From Minisyncoccota bacterium (GTDB lineage: Bacteria > Patescibacteriota > Minisyncoccia > Minisyncoccales > Minisyncoccaceae): 9,233 nucleotides of DNA. The position numbers were made by a program, and so were the translations under genes. Under the pieces are notes generated by a model. The model made no database searches and was not told the DNA's origin. It was given only the letters and a program-made list of their open reading frames with translations. Numbering within the stretch: the first letter of the stretch is position 1; every line of letters begins with the position of its first letter. The stretch lies in NCBI GenBank assembly GCA_028708155.1, contig JAQVZN010000021.1, positions 1 to 9,233 of the forward strand, in the 5' to 3' direction. Shown one piece after another: positions 1 through 5,408 of this stretch.

Positions 1-5
1 TAAAG

Positions 6-34
6 TTTACACATTTTATATTTTTGTGTATAAT
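6..34 (+). promoter_or_regulatory. Sigma70-type promoter of the membrane protein gene
   Basis: A -35 box TTTACA (6-11, 5 of 6 matches to TTGACA) lies 17 nt upstream of a perfect -10 box TATAAT (29-34). A second overlapping TATAAT sits at 34-39. Transcription would start near 41, giving a leader of about 36 nt before the ATG at 77. The leader contains no purine-rich Shine-Dalgarno element. Confidence 0.75.
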
Positions 35-76
35 ATAATTATAGGTCAAATAATAATTAATTAAATAAAAAAACTT

Positions 77-778
77 ATGATAAATGAAGTCACATCGTCT
101 ACTTCAAATGCGTTTGCTCAATCATGGGAAAGTATTGCTAGTTTCTTTCCAATGTTAATTGCAGCAGTAGTCGTTTTTATTATCGGCTGGTTCCTTTCTA
201 TTGGGATTGGAAAATTAGTATCTGAAATCTTAAGGAAATTAGGATTTAATAATATTTTTAGAAGAACTGGTTGGGAAGGTGCTTTCAAAAAAGCAGAAAT
301 GGAGGTTGATCCTTCACAATTTGTAGGAGTAATTACAAAATGGATTTTTGTAATCATTTTCTTGATGATTTCTTCTGATATTATCGGATGGTCATCATTC
401 AGTGTTCTTTTAGGACAAATTATTATGTGGATTCCTAATTTAATAGTAGCAATAGTAATCCTAGTCGTAGCAATTGTTTTAGCTGACATTTTAGAAAAAA
501 TTGTTAAAGCAACAGTTGATAGAATGGGAGTAGCTTCTGCAAACTTTTTAGGATCATTAACAAAATGGGTAATTTATATCGTTGCTATTTTAGCAATTTT
601 ATCTCAATTAAATGTTGCTTCAACTATAGTTGATTCAATAGTAATTGGTATGGTTGCTACTTTTGTTATTGCTTTTGGACTTTCTTTCGGATTAGGAGGA
701 AAAGAAGAAGCTAGCAAGGTTTTAAAAGCTATCAGAGAAAAAATAGAAACTCCAGAAAAAGGAAAGCGTAAGAAATAA
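77..778 (+). CDS. Multi-pass membrane protein, MscS-related conserved TM helix family
   Basis: This 233-residue integral membrane protein probably forms a small channel or channel-like assembly in the cytoplasmic membrane. Hydrophobic segments lie at about residues 22-46, 83-103, 113-137, 161-179 and 184-206. The last one ends in a Gly/Ala-rich stretch (AFGLSFGLGGKEEASK, 199-214) that resembles the pore-lining helix and following turn of MscS-type mechanosensitive channels and their conserved-TM-helix relatives. A short basic tail follows (GKRKK at the C-terminus). The cytoplasmic beta domain and cage that follow the pore helix in true MscS proteins are missing, so gating by membrane tension is an inference only. 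The gene has its own promoter and terminator and is not in an operon. The ATG at 77 is the only sensible start: an acidic, polar N-terminus precedes the first helix. There is no SD sequence. Confidence 0.75.
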   Translation: MINEVTSSTSNAFAQSWESIASFFPMLIAAVVVFIIGWFLSIGIGKLVSEILRKLGFNNIFRRTGWEGAFKKAEMEVDPSQFVGVITKWIFVIIFLMISSDIIGWSSFSVLLGQIIMWIPNLIVAIVILVVAIVLADILEKIVKATVDRMGVASANFLGSLTKWVIYIVAILAILSQLNVASTIVDSIVIGMVATFVIAFGLSFGLGGKEEASKVLKAIREKIETPEKGKRKK

Positions 779-790
779 GGTTTTATTTAA

Positions 791-820
791 AAGCACACCC
801 TTAAAAAGGTGTGTTTTTTT
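791..820 (+). terminator. Rho-independent terminator after the membrane protein gene
   Basis: The inverted repeat CACACC (794-799) / GGTGTG (808-813) is extended outward by G793·T814 and A-T pairs. It is followed by a run of seven T (814-820). It lies 12 nt after the stop codon and just before the alaS -35 box. Confidence 0.9.
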
Positions 821-821
821 A

Positions 822-850
822 TTGACCAATTTTAAAGAATTAGCTATATT
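822..850 (+). promoter_or_regulatory. alaS promoter predicting a nearly leaderless mRNA
   Basis: A -35 box TTGACC (822-827) and a -10 box TATATT (845-850) are separated by exactly 17 nt. The predicted transcription start, about 7 nt after the -10 box (near 857), is only about 3 nt before the alaS ATG at 860. An alternative -10 (TATTAT, 847-852) would place the start even closer to the ATG. There is therefore no room for a Shine-Dalgarno site. Confidence 0.75.
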
Positions 851-859
851 ATAAGTACT

Positions 860-2635
860 ATGAATTCAAAAAATTTACGTTCAATATTTTTAGATTATTT
901 TAAAGAAAGAGGACATACTATAGTCCCTTCATCTTCTCTTATTCCAGAAGATAATACAGTATTGTTTACTACTGCCGGAATGCAACAATTTTCTCCTTAT
1001 TTAGCAGCCCAAAAAGATGTTTTAAAAGAGTATGGCAACAGGCATTTATGTTCATGTCAAAAATGTTTTAGGACTGGAGACATAGAAGAAGTTGGAGATG
1101 ATACTCATCATACTTTTTTTGAGATGCTTGGAAATTGGTCTGTTGGACAAAATGAAAATGGATATTTTAAAGAAGGGTCTATTGAATTTGCTTTAGACTT
1201 TTTAGTTAATAAATTAGGATTAGATAAAGAAAAAATTCACGTTACTGTTTTTGAGGGAAATGAAATTGTTTCAAAGGACGAAGAAGCCATTGCTATTTGG
1301 CAAAAAAATGGAATACCTCTTGAAAGAATACATCAATTCTCAGCAAAAGATAATTTTTGGGGACCTGTTTCAAATGAAGGACCATGTGGTCCATGTTCAG
1401 AAATTCATTATGACAGAGGAGAATCTTATGGTTGTAAGGATTGCGGACCTAATTGTGATTATTGTAAAAGATTTGTTGAAATTTGGAATCTTGTTTTCAT
1501 GGAATACTATAAAAACAAAGATGGTGTTTATGAAAAATTAAAACAAACTAATATTGATACAGGGATTGGTTTTGAAAGACTTTTATCAATAATTAATGGT
1601 AAAAATTCTTCTTACGAGACAGATTTATTTGAGGACTTGATAAAGGAAATAGAAAAATATTCTTTTTCTAAATATTTAGAAAACAAGGTAGCTTATAGAA
1701 TTATCGCTGACCACTTAAGAAGTTCTTCTTTTCTAATTTCAGAAGGAATTGTTCCTTCTAATAGCGATAAAGGATATATTCTAAGAAGACTTATTAGAAG
1801 AATTGTTAGATACGCTAGAATAATTGATCTTGATTTAAACAAGGTTAACGAATTAATTAAAGTGGTTATGGGTCTTTATAAAGAAATTTATCCAGAACTT
1901 GATAGTGATAAAATAATAGAAGTTTTTAATTCAGAGAAAACTAAGTTTGAAAAGAGTTTAATCGGTGGACTTAAAGAATTTGATAAATTAAAAGAAATTA
2001 ATGCTCATGACGCTTTCTTTATTTATCAGACTTTTGGTTTTCCAATAGAGATGATTAAAGAAGAGGCTGAGAAGAAGGGTCTTAAGATAGATGAAGAAGG
2101 TTTTAATGAAGAATTTAAAAAACATCAAGAAATTTCTAGAGCTGGAGCAGAAAAAAGATTCGGTGGAGTTGGAATAGATGCTGGGGAAGGAGAAGCAAAG
2201 CTTCATACAACAGCTCATTTAATGCATCAAGCTCTTCGTGAGATTTTAGGAGATCACGTAAAACAAATGGGTTCAAATATTGATACTGAAAGATTGAGAT
2301 TTGATTTTTCTCACGATAAAAAAATGACCGAAGAAGAATTACAAAGAGTAGAGAATCTTGTTAACGAAAGAATAGAAAAAGGTTTCGTGGTAGATAAAGA
2401 AATCAAGTCTTTAGAAGAGGCTTTATCTTGTGGAGCTTTAGCTTTCTTTAAGGAAAAGTATCCAGAGAGTGTTAATGTTTATACGGTTATGGGAAATAAT
2501 GGTGAGGTATACTCAAAGGAGATATGTGCAGGACCTCACGTTAAGTCATCTGAGGAATTAGGAAAATTTAAGATCGTAAAAGAATCTAGCTCAGGAGCTA
2601 ACATTAGAAGAATAAAAGCAGTATTAATTTATTAA
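860..2635 (+). CDS. alaS: Alanyl-tRNA synthetase, short form with editing domain but no C-Ala domain
   Basis: This class II synthetase attaches alanine to tRNA-Ala and hydrolyses mischarged tRNA in the cytoplasm. Motif 1 lies at about residues 22-50 (VPSSSLIPE, TTAGMQQF). Motif 2 lies at about 68-96, with FEMLGNWS (87-94). Motif 3 lies at about 305-320, with GYILRRLIRR. A cysteine-rich insert (C192, C195, C199, C202) may bind zinc. The editing domain carries the metal ligands H449 and H453 (HTTAH) and C556 and H560 (CAGPH), and ends in an RRIKAV stretch. At 591 residues it is far shorter than the roughly 875-residue E. coli enzyme. The C-terminal coiled-coil/C-Ala module is absent, and the beta-barrel between the helical domain and the editing domain seems reduced to about 15 residues. 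The start at 860 fits the family N-terminus and lies almost at the predicted transcription start. The next gene begins 3 nt after the stop. Confidence 0.96.
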   Translation: MNSKNLRSIFLDYFKERGHTIVPSSSLIPEDNTVLFTTAGMQQFSPYLAAQKDVLKEYGNRHLCSCQKCFRTGDIEEVGDDTHHTFFEMLGNWSVGQNENGYFKEGSIEFALDFLVNKLGLDKEKIHVTVFEGNEIVSKDEEAIAIWQKNGIPLERIHQFSAKDNFWGPVSNEGPCGPCSEIHYDRGESYGCKDCGPNCDYCKRFVEIWNLVFMEYYKNKDGVYEKLKQTNIDTGIGFERLLSIINGKNSSYETDLFEDLIKEIEKYSFSKYLENKVAYRIIADHLRSSSFLISEGIVPSNSDKGYILRRLIRRIVRYARIIDLDLNKVNELIKVVMGLYKEIYPELDSDKIIEVFNSEKTKFEKSLIGGLKEFDKLKEINAHDAFFIYQTFGFPIEMIKEEAEKKGLKIDEEGFNEEFKKHQEISRAGAEKRFGGVGIDAGEGEAKLHTTAHLMHQALREILGDHVKQMGSNIDTERLRFDFSHDKKMTEEELQRVENLVNERIEKGFVVDKEIKSLEEALSCGALAFFKEKYPESVNVYTVMGNNGEVYSKEICAGPHVKSSEELGKFKIVKESSSGANIRRIKAVLIY

Positions 2636-2638
2636 AAT

Positions 2639-3865
2639 ATGACAAAAATTATTGATATTATCCCACCAAATATAAATAAGAGTAATACGGTAAAGATTGT
2701 CAAAAAAGAAAAAATTCATAAAAAAGGGAAGGCTCCAAAGATTTTAATTGCTTTAGCCTCTTTCTTAGTTGTTGGTTTTATAGTGGCAATGTTTGTAGAA
2801 GGAAAAGGGACGGTTACTATTTATCCAGTTACAAGAGATGTTTCTTTTGAAGAAGTTGTCTATATTGAACCTCAAGAATCAGAAATTGATTTAGAAAAAA
2901 ACATTCTCCCAGGAGAATATTTTGATGAAAAATTAAGTTTTGAAGATACTTATGAAGCGACTGGTTATGATGAATCAGCTACTAAAGCAGAAGGAGTAAT
3001 TACTGTTTGTGGAGAGTTTTCAGGATCAGCCCTTAAACTTGTTAAAAATACAAGATTTTTATCAGCAGAAGGAAGTTTAACATATAAAGCCGTTTCAGCT
3101 TTTACTGTTCCTAGTAAAACAACAAGTGGTCCTGGTTGTGTAGAAGTTGATGTTATTGCTGATGAAGCTGGAGATAAGTATAATATTACTTCTGGTACAT
3201 TTTCTATTCCAGGGCTTCAAAGTACAGATTATTATACAACTATTTGGGGAGAGCTTAAGGGGGGACAAAAAATTGAAGGAGGATCAATTTCAGAACAAAA
3301 AGTTATTACTGAAAAAGATCTTGTTTTAGCTGAAGATTTATTTAAAGAGAAATATTTAGCAGCCGCTAAAGGGTCATTAATTTCTAATTTAGAAGAAGTA
3401 GGAACTTACGTATATTTTGATGAAGGTTTTAACCAAACTTTTGATAAATTTATTGTTTTAGGAAGCGAGGGCGATAAAGTCAATGATTTTAAGATAGAAG
3501 CAACAATTACGACAAAAGTTTTAATATTTAGAAAATCAGACGTTGATAATTTTGTTGAAAAGAAACTACTTTTAAGTGAAGAGAATAGATCTATTGTTCC
3601 TAATACTTTAATTAAAGAATTCGTAAAAACTGAAGATTTAGAAGATAATGCGGTAACTTTAAAGGTAAGCGCTCAAACATATTCTAATATTAGCAAAGTT
3701 TTAATTTTAAATGATGTTAAGGGGCAAGAGCTTGAGGATTGTAAAAATATTTTAAAAGATTTTCCTGAAATAAAGAGTGCTGATGTCTTTGCTTCATTAT
3801 TTTGGAAAAATAAATTACCTTCTAACAAGGATAATATTAATATAGAAATTAATTTTGATAACTAA
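2639..3865 (+). CDS. Membrane-anchored protein with baseplate-J-like domain
   Basis: A 408-residue protein with a basic cytoplasmic N-terminus (Lys-rich, residues 14-34), one membrane helix at about 33-53, and a large, probably external C-terminal part rich in beta strands. Residues about 115-208 carry a pattern I recognise from CPR proteins annotated as baseplate J/gp47 family: TKAEGVITV, NTRF (137-140), a valine-rich strand ending in VPSK, then VEVDVIADEAGDKYNI and GTFSIPG. The region from about 212 to 408 alternates acidic helix-like and strand-like stretches and is not recognised. Three cysteines are present (124, 167 and one near the C-terminus). The gene follows alaS by 3 nt and is almost certainly co-transcribed with it; a functional link to alanylation is not implied. 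Its role is unknown, with a cell-surface or envelope structure the reasonable guess. There is no SD, and the context AATATG marks the start. Confidence 0.75.
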   Translation: MTKIIDIIPPNINKSNTVKIVKKEKIHKKGKAPKILIALASFLVVGFIVAMFVEGKGTVTIYPVTRDVSFEEVVYIEPQESEIDLEKNILPGEYFDEKLSFEDTYEATGYDESATKAEGVITVCGEFSGSALKLVKNTRFLSAEGSLTYKAVSAFTVPSKTTSGPGCVEVDVIADEAGDKYNITSGTFSIPGLQSTDYYTTIWGELKGGQKIEGGSISEQKVITEKDLVLAEDLFKEKYLAAAKGSLISNLEEVGTYVYFDEGFNQTFDKFIVLGSEGDKVNDFKIEATITTKVLIFRKSDVDNFVEKKLLLSEENRSIVPNTLIKEFVKTEDLEDNAVTLKVSAQTYSNISKVLILNDVKGQELEDCKNILKDFPEIKSADVFASLFWKNKLPSNKDNINIEINFDN

Positions 3866-3886
3866 AAAAACCGCACAAGTGCAGTT
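3864..3886 (-). terminator. Rho-independent terminator on the minus strand
   Basis: Read on the minus strand, AACTGCAC (3886-3879) pairs with GTGCGGTT (3876-3869) through one T·G wobble and is followed by a run of seven T (3870-3864). On the plus strand that wobble becomes a C·A mismatch, and the hairpin is preceded by A's and not followed by a T tract, so the signal belongs to minus-strand transcription. It overlaps the stop codon of the plus-strand baseplate-J-like gene. Its only plausible client is a minus-strand RNA from the promoter at 4113-4141. Confidence 0.65.
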
Positions 3887-4066
3887 TATAAAAAGGTGAA
3901 AGTCTTCTTCTAGGGTTGTCGGGCAATTTTGTCCAAGACAACAATGAGGAAGACTCGTGTTCAATACACATCGTCTGACTTAACAAAGCCGGCTATGTGC
4001 CCATCACTAAGATGGAGCTATTCTTAACACTAGTCTCTCAAAATGGAGACCATTCACTCATGAACT
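3883..4066 (+). ncRNA. Candidate structured RNA of unknown family, about 184 nt
   Basis: No reading frame explains this stretch, yet it folds extensively. A long-range closing stem pairs AGTTTAT (3883-3889) with ATGAACT (4060-4066) and, after an A-rich internal loop, GGTGAA (3895-3900) with TTCACT (4053-4058). Inside lie four local hairpins. The largest is a 55-nt arm (3901-3955) of 10, 6 and 5 bp. The others are GTGT/ACAC (3957-3969), GCCCATC/GATGG-A-GC (3999-4018) and GTCTC/GAGAC (4033-4050). Five G·U pairs on the plus strand (3887/4062, 3895/4058, 3908/3948, 3923/3932, 4038/4045) would be A·C mismatches on the minus strand, which favours plus as the functional strand. An intrinsic terminator follows at 4068-4091. 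No good plus promoter is visible, so it may be processed from the alaS transcript. I found no conserved elements of RNase P RNA, tmRNA, SRP RNA or 6S RNA. Confidence 0.5.
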
Positions 4067-4067
4067 T

Positions 4068-4091
4068 ACGGTCATAATATGTCCGTTTTTT
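4068..4091 (+). terminator. Plus-strand intrinsic terminator after the structured RNA
   Basis: ACGG-T-CAT (4068-4075), loop AAT, ATG-T-CCGT (4079-4086), then a run of six T (4086-4091). It starts 2 nt after the 3' strand of the closing stem of the candidate RNA. It is the first convincing plus-strand terminator after alaS and the baseplate-J-like gene, so it could end either an independent RNA or the 3' end of that operon. Confidence 0.75.
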
Positions 4092-4112
4092 ATAATTTCA
4101 GGAGCTGATTAT

Positions 4113-4141
4113 CTTTTAGCATAATAACTAAAATTTGTCAA
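4113..4141 (-). promoter_or_regulatory. Candidate minus-strand promoter with extended -10
   Basis: On the minus strand, a perfect -35 TTGACA (4141-4136) is followed after exactly 17 nt by TAAAAG (4118-4113). An extended -10 TGC (4121-4119) directly precedes it. Transcription would start near 4106 and run about 240 nt to the minus-strand terminator at 3886-3864, antisense to the candidate structured RNA. Confidence 0.5.
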
Positions 4142-4161
4142 TAGTTAACCCCCAGTTATTA
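4122..4161. repeat. Inverted repeat between divergent promoters, possible operator
   Basis: TAATAACT (4122-4129) is a perfect inverted repeat of AGTTATTA (4154-4161). A nested pair TAACTA (4125-4130) / TAGTTA (4142-4147) offers an alternative pairing. The element covers the -35 box of the minus-strand promoter and ends 8 nt before the -35 box of the plus-strand promoter at 4170. It has no T tract, so it is not a terminator. A regulator site is conceivable, but AT-rich repeats of this size can arise by chance. Confidence 0.3.
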
Positions 4162-4169
4162 GATACTTC

Positions 4170-4198
4170 TTGACATAAACATAATAATGGTTTATAAT
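4170..4198 (+). promoter_or_regulatory. Perfect-consensus promoter of the leaderless orphan gene
   Basis: TTGACA (4170-4175), a 17-nt spacer, then TATAAT (4193-4198): all twelve positions match the sigma70 consensus. The predicted transcription start, about 7 nt after the -10 box, falls on or next to the ATG at 4205. An upstream in-frame ATG at 4187 lies inside this promoter and cannot be on the mRNA. Confidence 0.85.
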
Positions 4199-4204
4199 AT
4201 TAAT

Positions 4205-4888
4205 ATGCTCGTTGAAAACCAGTTATCGAGTTCCTTAGAGGAACAGATTGATGCTTTGATGCAAAAAGGTTTGCCTAGATCAAAAGCAGTTGCAATTCTT
4301 TATTCTAAGAATCAATTTTCTCTTAATTCTTTTGATGTAAGTGATCTTGTCTCAATAAGAACTGAGATCAAGGTAGAGGATGTTGAGATTATGAAAAAGG
4401 AGATGATTTCTCGAGGAGATGTTTTTTTCTGGATAAACAGCGTTAAAGAATCTTTCTCGTTGTTTACTAAAAATGGAAAAGAAGATCCTTTCTTGAGTTT
4501 TTTCCTAGAAGGACTAAATGAAAATTTAAATAAGGAGAACGACTTTGCTGAAGTCTACATTTCCTTACTTTCGGTTTTGATTCAAAACACTCTCTACAGG
4601 GCAAAAGATGATGTTGAAAAATTTGAAAAAGTTCTTAATAACTACTTTGACAAACACATTTCTTCTTTGTCTTTCGCTGAATGGAAGGAGATGATCTTAG
4701 GAGTAGAGAAATTTTTTAACAGTAGTGAATTTTTCTTATATCGAGGATTCATGGGTTATAAACTGAAATTTATTTACGAAAAGTTCGTAAACGAAGCTCC
4801 TCATCTTAAAATTACAGCCGAAGAAAGCGCTTGGATATCAAGGAGATTTCCTCAAGTGAAAATCGATAACGCTCAAATCAAAACATAG
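4205..4888 (+). CDS. Hypothetical protein, leaderless mRNA
   Basis: I do not recognise this 227-residue protein. It has no membrane helix, no signal peptide and no cysteine. Most of it looks alpha-helical with alternating acidic and aromatic/hydrophobic positions: an amphipathic N-terminus at about 8-36 (ending near LPRSKAVAILY), a charged stretch at 50-70, a Phe/Trp-rich stretch at 73-105, and helices to about 198. A soluble helical cytoplasmic protein is the most that can be said. The start was moved from 4187 to 4205 because the -10 box ends at 4198, which makes the ATG at 4205 essentially the first mRNA codon. Codon choice (several TCG, TCC, CAG, CGA) looks slightly less AT-driven than in the neighbouring genes. 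It uses TAG, the only one in the window, and that stop overlaps the terminator stem. It has its own promoter and terminator and no partner genes. Confidence 0.75.
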   Translation: MLVENQLSSSLEEQIDALMQKGLPRSKAVAILYSKNQFSLNSFDVSDLVSIRTEIKVEDVEIMKKEMISRGDVFFWINSVKESFSLFTKNGKEDPFLSFFLEGLNENLNKENDFAEVYISLLSVLIQNTLYRAKDDVEKFEKVLNNYFDKHISSLSFAEWKEMILGVEKFFNSSEFFLYRGFMGYKLKFIYEKFVNEAPHLKITAEESAWISRRFPQVKIDNAQIKT

Positions 4889-4915
4889 TACAAATTTATT
4901 TGTACTTCTTTTTTT
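4887..4915 (+). terminator. Rho-independent terminator overlapping the stop codon
   Basis: A perfect 8-bp stem, AGTACAAA (4887-4894) and TTTGTACT (4899-4906), with loop TTTA, is followed by the T-rich tract TTCTTTTTTT (4906-4915). The last two bases of the TAG stop codon form the base of the stem. It separates the orphan gene from the ribosomal protein operon. Confidence 0.92.
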
Positions 4916-4926
4916 ATTTAAAGCTC

Positions 4927-4955
4927 TTGAAAAAAGATCTTACTAGTGCTAATCT
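4927..4955 (+). promoter_or_regulatory. Possible upstream promoter of the ribosomal protein operon
   Basis: TTGAAA (4927-4932) and TAATCT (4950-4955) are spaced 17 nt apart, with an extended -10 TGC at 4947-4949. The -10 hexamer is weak (3 of 6). If used, it would give a leader of about 95 nt before infA that overlaps the stronger promoter at 5007-5035. Nothing else is recognisable in the gap between the terminator and infA. Confidence 0.35.
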
Positions 4956-5006
4956 TTAGATAAGGAAAACAAAAAGTAGTTAATTATTAATTTGGTTAAG
5001 AAGTGC

Positions 5007-5035
5007 TTGACTAAAAGGATTTTTTTTGTTATTCT
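5007..5035 (+). promoter_or_regulatory. Main promoter of the infA-rpsI operon
   Basis: TTGACT (5007-5012), a 17-nt spacer, then TATTCT (5030-5035) preceded by the extended -10 TGT (5027-5029). Transcription would start near 5042, about 16 nt before the infA ATG at 5058. This rules out the longer reading-frame start at 4992, which lies upstream of the promoter. Confidence 0.75.
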
Positions 5036-5057
5036 TTCAAATATCGTACAAATACAC

Positions 5058-5282
5058 ATGGTGCAAAAAGAAGAAAAATTTAAAAAAGATGGTGTTGTTA
5101 GTGAAAGTCTCCCTAATGGTTTTTTTAGAGTTAAACTTCAAGAAAACGGAGATGAGGTAATGGGACATCTAGCTGGAAAATTAAGAATAAATAAGATAAA
5201 AATTCTTCCAGGAGATAAGGTAGTTATAGAAATGACTCCATACGATAACAAAAGAGGTAGAATAATTTTTAGAAAAAAATGA
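5058..5282 (+). CDS. infA: Translation initiation factor IF-1
   Basis: IF-1 binds the ribosomal A site during 30S initiation complex assembly. The 74-residue product matches the usual length (about 72) and is a single S1/OB-fold. It contains the family pattern PNGFFRVKL, HLAGKLRINKI, then LPGDKVVIEMTPYD and a basic RGRIIFRKK end. The frame is open back to 4992, but the extra 22 codons there are hydrophobic, unlike any IF-1, and lie across the promoter, so 5058 is the start. The 16-nt leader has no SD sequence. The stop is TGA, the only one in the window. Its last two bases overlap the ATG of rpmJ in an ATGA junction, suggesting translational coupling. The gene opens the alpha-type operon. Confidence 0.95.
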   Translation: MVQKEEKFKKDGVVSESLPNGFFRVKLQENGDEVMGHLAGKLRINKIKILPGDKVVIEMTPYDNKRGRIIFRKK

Positions 5283-5395
5283 AAGTAAAAGCTTCTGTAA
5301 AAAAAATTTGTAATAGTTGTAAAATCGTCCGTAGAAAAGGACGTGTTTATGTGATTTGTTCATCAAATCCTAAACATAAGCAAAGACAAGGATAA
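5279..5395 (+). CDS. rpmJ: 50S ribosomal protein L36
   Basis: A 38-residue protein beginning MKVKASVKKICNSCKIVRRK and ending NPKHKQRQG, the standard bacterial L36 length and sequence. The zinc ligands C11, C14, C27 and H33 are all present, so this is the zinc-binding form. L36 sits in domain VI of 23S rRNA near the elongation factor binding site. The start codon overlaps the infA stop by 4 nt, and rpsM follows 13 nt after the stop. The gene is short and easily missed, but its identity is unambiguous. Confidence 0.96.
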   Translation: MKVKASVKKICNSCKIVRRKGRVYVICSSNPKHKQRQG

Positions 5396-5408
5396 GAAAT
5401 AAATATTT

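Noticed and set aside
118..489. Minus-strand open frame inside the membrane protein gene
   Set aside because: Antisense shadow of a well-supported gene; low-complexity Ile/Thr/Lys composition and no promoter.
3883..4066. RNase P RNA, tmRNA, SRP RNA or 6S RNA
   Set aside because: GAGGAAGACTCG (3946-3957) faintly resembles the first conserved RNase P block, but the ACAGAA and GGTAAGAG blocks are missing on both strands. No tag frame, T-arm of proper length or GGAAGCA element was found. The size is close to 6S RNA, but the fold is branched and not a single rod.
3930..4092. Riboswitch controlling the orphan gene
   Set aside because: The orphan gene has its own consensus promoter downstream of the terminator and begins at its transcription start, so a leader riboswitch cannot act on it.
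4101..4113. GGAGCTGATT resembling the 5' end of tmRNA
   Set aside because: The following GGATTCGAC-type sequence and a matching 3' acceptor/T-arm are absent; it is a short chance match upstream of the promoters.
4992..5057. N-terminal extension of infA
   Set aside because: The 22 extra codons cover the -35 and -10 boxes of the operon promoter and do not resemble IF-1; the start at 5058 gives the normal length.
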